A stretch of DNA of 35,485 nt from Rhodospirillales bacterium (lineage in GTDB: Bacteria > Pseudomonadota > Alphaproteobacteria > ATCC43930 > CGMCC-115725), in NCBI GenBank assembly GCA_028288725.1, contig JAQGIC010000055.1, forward strand, positions 1 to 35,485. The letters run 5' to 3'. The position numbers were made by a program, and so were the translations under genes. The notes beneath the pieces were generated by a model, which was not told the DNA's origin, did not search any database, and saw only the letters and a program-made list of their open reading frames with translations. Positions 8,844 to 17,412 of the stretch are shown piece by piece (position 1 is the stretch's first letter; the number at the start of each line of letters is the position of its first letter).

Positions 8844-9446
8844 ATGGTCGAGCGCATCGAACGCCTGCGCATATTCGTTGCCGACTTCACGCGCCTCATC
8901 GAGACCGCGCCGGCGGAGCCGCGCGTGTTCGACGAGGGCGGCGGCCTCCTGGCGGATCTGGTCGCCAACGACGATTGGCTGCCGGACGAATATACGGTGC
9001 CCGATCGCGAGCGCTATCGGCAGTTCCTGCTGCATTGCGACCCGCTGGAACGGTTCTCGGTCGTCAGCTTCGTCTGGGGGCCCGGTCAGTCGACGCCGAT
9101 CCACGATCACTGCACCTGGGGCTTGATCGGCATGCTGCGCGGGGCGGAGCTGTCCCATGACTGGGATCTGGCGTCCAGGCGCACGACGCGCACAACGCGG
9201 CTCGAACCGGGCGCCGTCGCGGTCGTCTCGCCCCGGATCGGCGACGTCCACAAGGTCGAGAATGCGTTCGGCGACCGGACGTCGATCAGCATCCATGTCT
9301 ATGGCGCCAACATCGGAGCCGTCGCCCGGCACGTCTATCGCGAGACCGGCGAGCCGGTCCCCTTCGTGTCGGGCTATACCAACGCGGCGGTGCCCAACCT
9401 GTGGGATCGGTCGGCCAGCGTGCGGGCGGGTCTTACGACCCGATGA
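8844..9446 (+). CDS. Thiol dioxygenase (cysteine / 3-mercaptopropionate dioxygenase family)
   Basis: A 200-aa cupin enzyme that adds O2 to a thiol to form a sulfinate, using non-haem iron. Iron ligands are H87 and H89 in TPIHDHCTWG and H136 in GDVHKVEN. The Ser-His-Tyr triad is visible as S149, H151 and Y153 in SISIHVYG, with the same spacing as in cysteine dioxygenase. At the position of the carboxylate-binding arginine of mammalian cysteine dioxygenase there is Q60 (RYRQFLLHC), as in the Gln-type bacterial enzymes that prefer 3-mercaptopropionate. This favours a 3-mercaptopropionate dioxygenase, though cysteine remains possible. GGGAGGA precedes the ATG. The stop overlaps the next start (ATGA), so it is translationally coupled to the cysteine desulfurase. 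Confidence 0.88.
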   Translation: MVERIERLRIFVADFTRLIETAPAEPRVFDEGGGLLADLVANDDWLPDEYTVPDRERYRQFLLHCDPLERFSVVSFVWGPGQSTPIHDHCTWGLIGMLRGAELSHDWDLASRRTTRTTRLEPGAVAVVSPRIGDVHKVENAFGDRTSISIHVYGANIGAVARHVYRETGEPVPFVSGYTNAAVPNLWDRSASVRAGLTTR

Positions 9447-10588
9447 CGGCGCCGGTCTATTTCGATCATCACGCGACGACGCCGGTCGACCCGCGCGTGC
9501 TGGCACAGATGCTGCCCTGGTTCACCCGGCAATTCGGCAATCCCCATTCGGTCGATCATGCCTACGGCTGGGCGGCGGAGGAGGCGGTCGAGGCGGCCAG
9601 AGCCCAAGTCGCGGCCCTGATCGAGGCCGACCCGCGCGAGATCATCTTCACCTCGGGCGCCACCGAGGCGAACAATCTGGCGCTGCGCGGGCTGGCCCCG
9701 GCGTTGGCCGTGGCCGGGCGGACGGAAATCATCGCCTCGCCGCTCGAACATCCCTGCGTCATGGCCTGCCTCGAAGCGCTGGCCGCGGACGGTTTCACCG
9801 TGCGCTTTCTCGATGTCGGGGCGGCGGGTGTGGTCGATCCGGCCCAGGTGGCGCGCCTGCTCGGGCCCACGACCGGCCTCGTCACCGTCATGGCGGCCAA
9901 TCACGAGATCGGCACGGTGCAGCCGATCGACGAGATCGGCCGACTGAGCCGGGCCGCGGGCGCCCTGTTCCATGTCGACGCGGCCCAGGCGGCCGGCAAG
10001 ATCCCGCTCGCCATGGCCGAAATCGACCTGATGACGCTGTCGGCCCACAAGGTCTACGGTCCCAAGGGCATCGGCGCGCTGGCGCTGCGCCGCGCGGTCC
10101 GGCCGCTGATGCGGCCGCTGATCCTGGGCGGCGGGCAGGAACAGGGGCTGCGCTCCGGCACGGTGCCGGTCCCGCTCGCGGTCGGGTTCGGCGCGGCCGC
10201 GGCCCTGGCCCAGGCCGAGCAGGGCGCCGAGGCGGTCCGGCTCGCCCGACTGCGCGATCGCCTGCTCGACCGGCTGCGCACGGCCGGCCTGCCGCTGCAT
10301 CTGCACGGCGACCCGGCCCGGCGCCTGGCCGGCAACCTCAATTTCCGCATCGCCCGGCTCGATGCCGAGGCGATCATCCAGCTGGTGCGCGACCAGGTGG
10401 CCCTGTCGGTCGGAGCGGCCTGCGCCTCGGCCCAGCGCACGCCCTCGCCGGTGCTGCGCGCGATCGGCCTCGGCGAGGCCGATGCGCTGGCGGCGCTGCG
10501 GATCGGCCTCGGCCGGGGCACGACCGAGGCCGAGATCGAGCTGGCGGCGACGGCGCTCATCAAGGCCTGTCGGGATTTGGGCGCTTGA
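9443..10588 (+). CDS. Cysteine desulfurase / class V aminotransferase (NifS/IscS-like)
   Basis: A 381-aa PLP enzyme that removes sulfur from cysteine as an enzyme-bound persulfide, giving alanine; some relatives also act on cysteine sulfinate. Visible residues: H103 in SPLEHP (cofactor stacking), D179 in HVDAAQ, PLP lysine K203 in SAHKVYGPKG, and catalytic C327 in SVGAACASAQ followed by TPSPVLRAIGL, the mobile loop of group I enzymes. The N-terminus starts with YFDHHATTPVDP, so the start is the ATG at 9443 overlapping the dioxygenase stop; an upstream in-frame ATG at 9401 would lie inside the dioxygenase gene. No iscR, iscU or suf genes are near, so it is not the housekeeping Fe-S locus. The fds operon two genes downstream suggests a role as sulfur donor to FdhD, or in thiol breakdown with its partner. 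Confidence 0.9.
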   Translation: MTAPVYFDHHATTPVDPRVLAQMLPWFTRQFGNPHSVDHAYGWAAEEAVEAARAQVAALIEADPREIIFTSGATEANNLALRGLAPALAVAGRTEIIASPLEHPCVMACLEALAADGFTVRFLDVGAAGVVDPAQVARLLGPTTGLVTVMAANHEIGTVQPIDEIGRLSRAAGALFHVDAAQAAGKIPLAMAEIDLMTLSAHKVYGPKGIGALALRRAVRPLMRPLILGGGQEQGLRSGTVPVPLAVGFGAAAALAQAEQGAEAVRLARLRDRLLDRLRTAGLPLHLHGDPARRLAGNLNFRIARLDAEAIIQLVRDQVALSVGAACASAQRTPSPVLRAIGLGEADALAALRIGLGRGTTEAEIELAATALIKACRDLGA

Positions 10589-10603
10589 GGTAGTTTCCGG
10601 CCC

Positions 10604-11524
10604 ATGGTCATCAAGCAACTGGTCTATCTGTTGGCGCTGGCCCGCGAGAAACACTTCGGTCTCGCGGCCGAGCGCAGCCATATCAGTCAGCCCACGCTGT
10701 CGGCGGCGATCCGCCAGCTCGAGGACGAGCTGCAGGTGCCGATCGTCGAGCGCGGCAACCGCTTCATCGGCTTCACGCCCGAGGGCGAACGGGTGCTGGA
10801 CTATGCCCGCCGCATCGTCGCCGATTGCGATGCGCTCCGGCAGGAGCTGTCGGAGTTGCGCCAGGGCCTGACCGGGCATATCCGGATCGGCGTGGTGCCG
10901 TCGGCGCTGCCGATCGTCTCGCGCATCACCGGGCCGTTCGCGCTCAGCCATCCGCGCGTCTCGGTCTCGATCCGGTCCCTGACCTCGGTCGAGATCCACA
11001 AGCAGATCGACGAATTCTCGCTCGATGTCGGGCTGACCTATCTCGACAACGAGCCGGTGACGCGGATGCGCACCCTGCCGCTCTATCGCGAGCATTATAT
11101 TCTGCTGACGCCGGCGGACGGTCCTTTTGCCGGGCGCGACAGCGTCGCCTGGTCCGAGGCGGCGGCGGTGCCGCTGTGCCTGCTGAGTCCGGACATGCAG
11201 AATCGCCGGATCGTCGACCGGATCTTCCAGTCGGTCGGCAAGACGCCGCACCCGACGCTCGAGACCAACTCGATCGTGACCCTGTGTCTGCATGTCAGCG
11301 CCGGGAACCTGTCGAGCGTCATGCCCCATACGCTCCTGGACATGCCGGGCTTGCCGGGTGGTACCATCGCACTCAAGCTGACCGAACCCGAAGTCTCCTA
11401 CGGCATGGGCATGATCATGCCCGAGCGCGAGCCGGCCCAGCCGCTCGCCCGCGCGCTGTTCGCACTGGCGCGAACCCTCGATCTTGAACAGGCCGTACGC
11501 TGGCCGCCCACCCTCATTCGATAG
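10604..11524 (+). CDS. LysR-family transcriptional regulator
   Basis: A 306-aa LTTR. The N-terminal winged helix-turn-helix spans residues ~4-62 (FGLAAERSHISQPTLSAAI is the HTH core), with a linker helix to ~90 and a periplasmic-binding-like effector domain from IRIGVVPSALPIV (~93) to the C-terminus. It begins 15 nt after the desulfurase stop and ends 8 nt before the DUF4337 gene, so these four genes are probably one transcript. Its position upstream of fdsGBACD and the 21-bp palindrome before fdsG make it a candidate formate dehydrogenase regulator, comparable to FdsR in Cupriavidus; that is inference from context. The ribosome site is weak. Confidence 0.9.
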   Translation: MVIKQLVYLLALAREKHFGLAAERSHISQPTLSAAIRQLEDELQVPIVERGNRFIGFTPEGERVLDYARRIVADCDALRQELSELRQGLTGHIRIGVVPSALPIVSRITGPFALSHPRVSVSIRSLTSVEIHKQIDEFSLDVGLTYLDNEPVTRMRTLPLYREHYILLTPADGPFAGRDSVAWSEAAAVPLCLLSPDMQNRRIVDRIFQSVGKTPHPTLETNSIVTLCLHVSAGNLSSVMPHTLLDMPGLPGGTIALKLTEPEVSYGMGMIMPEREPAQPLARALFALARTLDLEQAVRWPPTLIR

Positions 11525-11532
11525 AAAAGCCC

Positions 11533-12147
11533 ATGGAAACCAACGAACTTTCCGATCACATCACCGAGGCCGGCGAGCATCATCACGGCGAGCACGGCGT
11601 CAGCGATGTGACTTTCCGCAAGCGCGTCGGGCTGGTCATCAGCCTGCTGGCGGTGGTGCTCGCCATCACCGCCACCGGCGGCAGCAACGCCATGAAGACG
11701 GCGATCAACGCCAACATCGAGCGGTCGGACGCCTGGAATTTCTATCAGGCGCGCAACATCCGCGAGACCGCGACCAAGCTGTCCCGCGATCAGCTGGAGC
11801 TGATGCAGGCCGGCGCGTCGGATGCGACCCGGGCGGCGATCGCCGCCCGTCTCGAGGATTACAAGACGGCGATCCAGCATTACGAAAGCGACCCGGTGAG
11901 CGACGGCAAGGCCGAGCTGAAAATCAAGGCCGAGGCGGCGGAAGCCCGGCGCGATCTGGCCCAGAGCCGGGGCGAGAGCTTCGAGATCGCCGAGGCTTTG
12001 CTGCAGATCGCCATCGTGCTGGCATCCACCTGCATCTTGACCGCGTCGCGCCAGCTCCTGCTGGTCTCGGCCCTGTTCGCGGCCTGTGGCGTGGTGCTGT
12101 CGGCGAACGGCTTCGCGCCGTTCTTCGAATTGCCGTTCGGGCATTGA
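11533..12147 (+). CDS. DUF4337 membrane protein
   Basis: A 204-aa protein with a His-rich N-terminal tail (EHHHGEH), one membrane segment at ~32-49 (VGLVISLLAVVLAITATG), a long charged cytoplasmic or periplasmic helical part (~55-150, predicted coiled coil), and two more membrane segments at ~152-171 and ~174-192. This matches the DUF4337 family, whose function is unknown. It sits directly after the LysR gene and ends the upstream transcript. No strong Shine-Dalgarno is visible (GAAAAG 5 nt upstream), so it may be read by coupling with the upstream gene. Confidence 0.8.
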   Translation: METNELSDHITEAGEHHHGEHGVSDVTFRKRVGLVISLLAVVLAITATGGSNAMKTAINANIERSDAWNFYQARNIRETATKLSRDQLELMQAGASDATRAAIAARLEDYKTAIQHYESDPVSDGKAELKIKAEAAEARRDLAQSRGESFEIAEALLQIAIVLASTCILTASRQLLLVSALFAACGVVLSANGFAPFFELPFGH

Positions 12148-12405
12148 GGAGTTGATTCTCACTCTTTCCGGTTGGCGAATTTAGCTTGCTCGGATCGAAA
12201 GACGCCTCAGCGCCGCCGGACAAAGCTTAATCTTGCGAGCGTTGGTTTCGAAGCTACTCATGGATGCCTCATAGGGCGCGTTCGCTGCATATCTAACGGC
12301 CGGCGCCCTACCGCAACTGCACAATGAGGTTTTGGCTATCGCAGAATAGATAAAATCGAATGGATCAATCTCCCAGCGCGCGCAAATAGATAGGGCGAGC
12401 AATTG

Positions 12406-12426
12406 ATTGCGATGGGCCATCGCAAT
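12406..12426. repeat. 21-bp palindrome, candidate LysR-type operator
   Basis: Perfect inverted repeat ATTGCGATGG-G-CCATCGCAAT with a single-base centre, 87 nt before the fdsG ATG. The size and dyad symmetry fit the recognition site of a LysR-type regulator, and such a gene lies about 1.8 kb upstream. The link to that regulator is inference. Confidence 0.55.
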
Positions 12427-12475
12427 TGTTGCGGCCTGTGCGTTGCAATATTGGCGATGTCTTCATCGCACTGTC

Positions 12476-12495
12476 GCAGCCTCCTTTGAGGCTGC
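12476..12495 (+). promoter_or_regulatory. Hairpin abutting the fdsG ribosome-binding site
   Basis: GCAGCCTC-CTTT-GAGGCTGC forms a perfect 8-bp stem with a 4-nt loop, ending 3 nt before the Shine-Dalgarno GGGAGGA. The CCTCC at 12480-12484 in its left arm and loop is complementary to the GGAGG of the ribosome site, so an alternative fold could mask translation initiation. There is no T tract, so it is not a terminator. Confidence 0.5.
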
Positions 12496-12512
12496 ACTGG
12501 GAGGAACAAAGC

Positions 12513-12992
12513 ATGGCGCATGCTGCGCCCTTTGACCGGGAAATCGCTCGGAACGTTATCGCCGCTCTGAAGCATCTGCCGGGCGCGACCTTGCCGATCC
12601 TCCATGCGCTGCAGGACCGGTTCGGCTATGTCGACGCCGACGCGGTACCCTTGATCGCCGACGCGCTCAACCTGTCCCGCGCCGAGATCCACGGCGTCGT
12701 CAGCTTCTATCACGATTTCCGCGACGCGCCGGCCGGCGACCATGTCGTCAAGCTGTGCCGCGCCGAGGCTTGCCAATCGATGGGCTGCCGCGATCTCGAG
12801 CGCCATGCCGAGGCGCGTCTGGGCGTCGCCATGGGCGCCACGCGCGCCGATGGCCGGGCGACGCTGGAGGCGGTCTATTGCCTGGGCAATTGCGCGCTGT
12901 CGCCGGCGGTCATGATCGACGGCGAGCTCTACGGCCGGGTCGATGCCGCGCGCTTCGACGAATTGATCGACGAACTGGGTGTCGGGCGATGA
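12513..12992 (+). CDS. fdsG: Formate dehydrogenase gamma subunit (NuoE-like)
   Basis: A 159-aa thioredoxin-fold [2Fe-2S] protein of the NuoE family that relays electrons within the soluble NAD-dependent formate dehydrogenase. Cluster ligands are C82 and C87 (LCRAEACQSMGC) and C123 and C127 (YCLGNC), the usual C-x4-C...C-x3-C pattern. The typical GVVSFYHDF motif is at 61-69. The start at 12513 has GGGAGGA 7 nt upstream; an in-frame ATG at 12426 is rejected because it extends through the leader palindrome and hairpin. This is the first gene of fdsGBACD and it overlaps fdsB by ATGA. Confidence 0.95.
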   Translation: MAHAAPFDREIARNVIAALKHLPGATLPILHALQDRFGYVDADAVPLIADALNLSRAEIHGVVSFYHDFRDAPAGDHVVKLCRAEACQSMGCRDLERHAEARLGVAMGATRADGRATLEAVYCLGNCALSPAVMIDGELYGRVDAARFDELIDELGVGR

Positions 12993-14551
12993 TCCGGACT
13001 TTCGTGCCGATCGATGCGGCGGCCCTGTCGGTCGGGGCCGGGCGGGTCGCCAAGGCCATCGCCGAGGCCGCCGCCGCCCGCGGTATCGCGATCGATCTCG
13101 TGCGCAACGGCTCGCGCGGGCTCCTGTGGCTCGAACCGCTGGTCGAGGTCGAAACGCCGGCCGGCCGCGTCGCCTATGGGCCGGTGGCCCCTGCCGACGT
13201 GACCGGCCTGTTCGATGCGGATTTTCTGAACGGCGGCGCCCACGCGCTGTCGCTGGGCCTGACCGAGGACATCCCCTATCTGAAGCGCCAGGAACGGCTG
13301 ACCTTCGCCCGCTGCGGCATCGTCGATCCGCTGTCGCTGGAGGATTACCGCGCCCATGGCGGCTGGAAGGGGCTGGAAAAAGCGCTCACGCTGACCGGGG
13401 CCGAGATCGTCGAGCAGGTGACCCAGTCCGGCCTGCGCGGTCGCGGCGGTGCCGGCTTCCCGACCGGCATCAAGTGGCGCACCGTGCTGAATGCGCCGGC
13501 TGACCAGAAATATGTCGTGTGCAACGCCGACGAGGGCGACAGCGGCACCTTCGCCGACCGCATGCTGATGGAAGGCGATCCCTACGCGCTGATCGAGGGC
13601 ATGGCGATCGCCGCCATCGCCGTCGGTGCCACCCTGGGCTTCGTCTATATCCGCTCCGAATATCCCCACGCCTTCCGGACTTTCAGCGCCGCGATCGCAC
13701 GGGCGACCGAGGCCGGGCTGATCGGTGCGTCGGTCCTGGGCACCGGGCCCGCGTTTCATCTCGAAGCCAGGCTGGGCGCCGGCGCCTATATCTGCGGCGA
13801 AGAGACCTCGCTGCTGGAAAGCCTGGAGGGCAAGCGCGGGCTCGTGCGGTTCAAACCGCCGCTGCCGGCGATCGAGGGCCTGTTCGGCAAGCCGACCATC
13901 GTCAACAATCTGGTCTCGCTCGCGACCGTGCCGGTCATCTTCGAGAAAGGCTGGGAGCATTACCGCGACTTCGGCATGGGCCGCTCGCGCGGGACCCTGC
14001 CGATCCAGCTTGCCGGGAATATAAAGCAGGGCGGCCTGATCGAACGCGCGTTCGGCATCACGCTGCGCGAGCTGATCGAGGATTACGGCCAGGGCACCGC
14101 CAGCGGCCGGCCGTTCCGCGCGGTTCAGGTCGGCGGCCCGCTGGGGGCCTATTTCCCTGAGGCGCTGCTGGATACGCCGCTCGATTACGAGGCGTTCGCG
14201 GCGGTGAAGGGCATGCTGGGCCATGGCGGGGTGGTGGTGTTCGACGACCAGGTCGATCTGGCCGAGCAGGCCAAATTCGCCATGGAATTCTGTGCCGAGG
14301 AAAGCTGCGGCAAATGCACGCCCTGCCGCATCGGCTCGACCCGCGGCGCCGAAGTGATCGATAAAATCATCGCGGACGAGGAGCGCGGCAATAATCTCGT
14401 GCTGCTCGCCGATCTCTGCACCCTGATGCTCGATGGCTCGCTCTGCGCGCTGGGCGGCCTTACGCCCTATCCGGTGCTGAGCGCCTTGACGCATTTTCCC
14501 GATGATTTCGACCGTACGGCCGCCGCGCGCCCGGCGCGCGCCGCGGAATAG
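12989..14551 (+). CDS. fdsB: Formate dehydrogenase beta subunit (NuoF-like, FMN/NADH)
   Basis: A 520-aa flavoprotein that passes electrons from the Fe-S chain to NAD+. The N-terminal ~110 residues form a degenerate thioredoxin-like domain, as is usual in FdsB. The FMN loop is GLRGRGGAGFPTGIKW (148-163). The glycine-rich NADH region is GAGAYICGEETSLLESLEG (263-281). The [4Fe-4S] ligands are C440, C443 and C446 in SCGKCTPCRIG plus C486. The length equals that of known FdsB proteins. The ATG at 12989 overlaps the fdsG stop; an upstream in-frame extension lies wholly inside fdsG and is rejected. Confidence 0.96.
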   Translation: MIRTFVPIDAAALSVGAGRVAKAIAEAAAARGIAIDLVRNGSRGLLWLEPLVEVETPAGRVAYGPVAPADVTGLFDADFLNGGAHALSLGLTEDIPYLKRQERLTFARCGIVDPLSLEDYRAHGGWKGLEKALTLTGAEIVEQVTQSGLRGRGGAGFPTGIKWRTVLNAPADQKYVVCNADEGDSGTFADRMLMEGDPYALIEGMAIAAIAVGATLGFVYIRSEYPHAFRTFSAAIARATEAGLIGASVLGTGPAFHLEARLGAGAYICGEETSLLESLEGKRGLVRFKPPLPAIEGLFGKPTIVNNLVSLATVPVIFEKGWEHYRDFGMGRSRGTLPIQLAGNIKQGGLIERAFGITLRELIEDYGQGTASGRPFRAVQVGGPLGAYFPEALLDTPLDYEAFAAVKGMLGHGGVVVFDDQVDLAEQAKFAMEFCAEESCGKCTPCRIGSTRGAEVIDKIIADEERGNNLVLLADLCTLMLDGSLCALGGLTPYPVLSALTHFPDDFDRTAAARPARAAE

Positions 14552-14562
14552 GAGGCGCGCCC

Positions 14563-17406
14563 ATGTCGCTCATCCATGAAACCGATTTCGGGACGCCGCC
14601 GAGCCCGTCGGCCGCGATGATCACGCTCGAAATCGACGGCATGGCCGTGACCGTGCCGGCCGGTACCTCGGTCATGCGCGCCGCCGCCGAACTGGGCACG
14701 AAAGTCCCCAAGCTGTGCGCGACCGACAGTCTGGAGCCGTTCGGCTCCTGCCGGCTGTGTCTGGTCGAGATCGACGGCCGGCGCGGCACGCCCGCTTCCT
14801 GCACCACGCCGGTCGAAGCCGGCATGAAGGTGAAGACCCAGACCGATCGGCTGGCCAAGCTCCGGCGCGGCGTGATGGAACTCTATATCTCCGACCATCC
14901 GCTCGATTGCCTGACCTGCGCCGCCAACGGCGATTGCGAGCTGCAGGACATGGCCGGGGTCGTGGGCCTGCGCGAGGTCCGCTACGGCTACGAGGGCCAT
15001 AATCATCTCGATGCCGGCAAGGACACGTCCAATCCCTATTTCACCTTCGATGCGTCCAAATGCATCGTCTGCTCGCGCTGCGTTCGCGCCTGCGAGGAGG
15101 TGCAGGGCACTTTCGCGCTGACCATCGACGGGCGCGGCTTCGCTTCGGCGGTATCGCCGGGCGGGACGGATTTCATGGCGTCGGAATGCGTCTCGTGCGG
15201 CGCCTGCGTCCAGGCCTGCCCGACCGCGACGCTGATGGAAAACACGGTGATCGAGGCCGGCCAGGCCGAGCACAGCATCATCACGACCTGCGCCTATTGC
15301 GGCGTCGGCTGCGGCTTCAAGGCCGAAATGCGCGGGACCGAGGTCGTGCGCATGGTGCCGTGGAAGGACGGCAAGGCCAATCACGGCCATTCCTGCGTCA
15401 AGGGCCGCTTTGCCTGGGGCTATGCCACCCATAAGGAGCGGATGCTGAAGCCGATGATCCGGTCCAAGATCACCGACCCCTGGCGGGAAGTGAGCTGGGA
15501 GGAGGCGATCGGCTATGCCGCGTCGGAATTCAAGCGCATCCAGGCGAAATACGGCCAGGCGTCGGTCGGCGGCATCACCTCGTCCCGCTGCACCAATGAA
15601 GAGACCTATCTGGTGCAGAAGCTGGTCCGTGCCGGCTTCGGCAACAACAATGTCGACACCTGTGCCCGGGTCTGCCACTCGCCGACCGGCTATGGCCTGA
15701 GCTCGACCTTCGGCACCTCGGCCGGCACCCAGGACTTCGATTCGGTCATGCAGGCCGACGTCATCCTGGTGATCGGCGCCAATCCGACCGACGCGCACCC
15801 CGTGTTCGGCTCGCGCATGAAGAAGCGGCTGCGCGAGGGCGCGCAGCTGATCGTCGCCGACCCGCGCCGGATCGACCTGGTGCGCACGCCCCATGTCGAG
15901 GCGGCGTTCCATCTGCAGATCAAGCCCGGCTCGAACGTGGCGCTGATCAATGCCCTGGCCCATGCGATCGTGACCGAGGGGCTGGTCGCCGAGGATTTCG
16001 TGGCCGAGCGCTGCGAGCCGATGGAGACGGCGCGCTGGCGGACGTTCATCGCCGACCCGCGCCATTCGCCCGAGGCGGTCGAGGCGATCACCGGCGTGCC
16101 GGCGGCCGATCTGCGCGCCGCCGCCCGGCTCTATGCGACCGGCGGCAACGCCGCGATCTATTACGGCCTGGGCGTGACCGAGCATAGCCAGGGCTCGACC
16201 ATGGTCATGGGCATGGCGAACTTGGCCATGATCACCGGCAATATCGGGCGCGAGGGCGTCGGCGTGAATCCGCTCCGGGGCCAGAACAACGTGCAGGGCG
16301 CCTGCGACATGGGCTCGTTCCCGCACGAGCTGCCGGGCTACCGCCATGTCTCCGACGACGCGGTGCGCGAGAGCTTCGAAGAAGTCTGGAACGTCACGCT
16401 GCGCGGCGAGCCGGGCCTGCGCATCCCGAACATGCTGGATGCCGCGGTCGATGGTACGTTCAAGGGCATCTATATCCAGGGCGAGGATATCGCCCAGTCC
16501 GACCCCGACATCACCCATGTCACCGCGGGCCTGGCCGCCATGGAATGCGTCGTCGTCCAGGATATCTTCCTGAACGAGACGGCGAGCTTCGCCCATGTCT
16601 TCCTGCCCGGCTCGTCCTTTCTGGAAAAGGACGGCACCTTCACCAATGCCGAACGGCGCATCAGCATGGTCCGCCAGGCCATGCCGCCGATGGCCGGCTA
16701 TGCCGATTGGCAGGCGACCATGCTGCTGTCCAACGCGCTGGGCTATCCGATGGACTACAGCCATCCGTCGGAGATCATGGACGAGATCGCGCGGCTGACC
16801 CCGACCTTCGCCGGCGTCTCGTACGAGCGGATCGACGAACTGGGCAGCATCCAATGGCCGTGCAACGACAAGGCGCCCGACGGCACGCCGACCATGCATA
16901 TCGGCGGCTTCGTGCGCGGCAAGGGCAAGTTCGCCATCACCGAGTTCGTGCCGACGGAAGAGCGCAGCACGGCGCGCTACCCGCTGATCCTGACGACCGG
17001 CCGCATCTTGTCGCAATATAACGTCGGCGCGCAGACGCGCCGGACCGAGAACGTGGTCTGGCACGAGGAGGACATGCTGGAGATCCATCCGTTCGACGCC
17101 GAATATCGCGGCATCGTCGAAGGCGACTGGGTGGCGGTGGCGAGCCGGGCCGGCGAGACCAGTCTGCGGGCCAAAATCACGGACCGCGTGCAGGCGGGAG
17201 TGGTATATACGACATTCCACAATCCGGAAACGGCGGCCAATGTCGTGACGACCGACTTCTCCGACTGGGCGACGAACTGCCCCGAATACAAGGTCACCGC
17301 GGTCCAGGTCCGGCTGACCAACCAGCGTTCGGGCTGGCAGGATCGCTACGCGGCGCTGCGCGAAGAGACGACCCGCATCGCCGATCCCGCCGCGGCGGCG
17401 GAATAG
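14563..17406 (+). CDS. fdsA: Formate dehydrogenase alpha subunit, molybdenum bis-MGD catalytic subunit
   Basis: A 947-aa catalytic subunit that oxidises formate to CO2. Order: NuoG-like N-terminus with [2Fe-2S] (C52, C63, C66, C80), a His-Cys3 [4Fe-4S] (H112, C116, C119, C125), two ferredoxin-type [4Fe-4S] clusters (C167/170/173/177 and C209/212/215/219), then the molybdopterin domain with its own [4Fe-4S] (C243, C246, C250, C278). The Mo ligand is C371 followed by H372 in ARVCHSPTG; it is a cysteine, not selenocysteine. The substrate arginine is R572 in NPLRGQNNVQG. The Cys-Arg distance (201) is the same as that of Rhodobacter capsulatus FdsA. The start has a purine-rich GGAGG 8 nt upstream. 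The gene is 11 nt after fdsB. Confidence 0.97.
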   Translation: MSLIHETDFGTPPSPSAAMITLEIDGMAVTVPAGTSVMRAAAELGTKVPKLCATDSLEPFGSCRLCLVEIDGRRGTPASCTTPVEAGMKVKTQTDRLAKLRRGVMELYISDHPLDCLTCAANGDCELQDMAGVVGLREVRYGYEGHNHLDAGKDTSNPYFTFDASKCIVCSRCVRACEEVQGTFALTIDGRGFASAVSPGGTDFMASECVSCGACVQACPTATLMENTVIEAGQAEHSIITTCAYCGVGCGFKAEMRGTEVVRMVPWKDGKANHGHSCVKGRFAWGYATHKERMLKPMIRSKITDPWREVSWEEAIGYAASEFKRIQAKYGQASVGGITSSRCTNEETYLVQKLVRAGFGNNNVDTCARVCHSPTGYGLSSTFGTSAGTQDFDSVMQADVILVIGANPTDAHPVFGSRMKKRLREGAQLIVADPRRIDLVRTPHVEAAFHLQIKPGSNVALINALAHAIVTEGLVAEDFVAERCEPMETARWRTFIADPRHSPEAVEAITGVPAADLRAAARLYATGGNAAIYYGLGVTEHSQGSTMVMGMANLAMITGNIGREGVGVNPLRGQNNVQGACDMGSFPHELPGYRHVSDDAVRESFEEVWNVTLRGEPGLRIPNMLDAAVDGTFKGIYIQGEDIAQSDPDITHVTAGLAAMECVVVQDIFLNETASFAHVFLPGSSFLEKDGTFTNAERRISMVRQAMPPMAGYADWQATMLLSNALGYPMDYSHPSEIMDEIARLTPTFAGVSYERIDELGSIQWPCNDKAPDGTPTMHIGGFVRGKGKFAITEFVPTEERSTARYPLILTTGRILSQYNVGAQTRRTENVVWHEEDMLEIHPFDAEYRGIVEGDWVAVASRAGETSLRAKITDRVQAGVVYTTFHNPETAANVVTTDFSDWATNCPEYKVTAVQVRLTNQRSGWQDRYAALREETTRIADPAAAAE

Positions 17407-17412
17407 AGCGCG

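Larger units (their letters stand above)
12148..12512 (+). promoter_or_regulatory. Regulatory region upstream of the fds operon
   Basis: This 365-nt gap holds no gene I can support. It is clearly more AT-rich than the surrounding genes. It contains a CTAT-N6-ATAG inverted pair around 12338-12351, a 21-bp palindrome at 12406-12426, and several further GCAAT/ATTGC half-sites to about 12455. A perfect 8-bp hairpin at 12476-12495 is followed by the GGGAGGA ribosome site at 12499-12505. The layout fits a LysR-type regulated promoter with a short leader. Exact -35/-10 boxes could not be fixed. Confidence 0.55.

Noticed and set aside
98-9160. Very long open frames antisense to the glutamate dehydrogenase gene and the Pat-type gene
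   Set aside because: They are rich in Arg, Gly, Ala and Asp with no domain signal, lie opposite genes with clear conserved motifs, and arise from high GC at third codon positions.
12426-12512. Molybdenum-cofactor riboswitch before the molybdoenzyme operon
   Set aside because: The leader is short, with only one simple 8-bp hairpin, and lacks the multi-stem structure expected of that RNA class.
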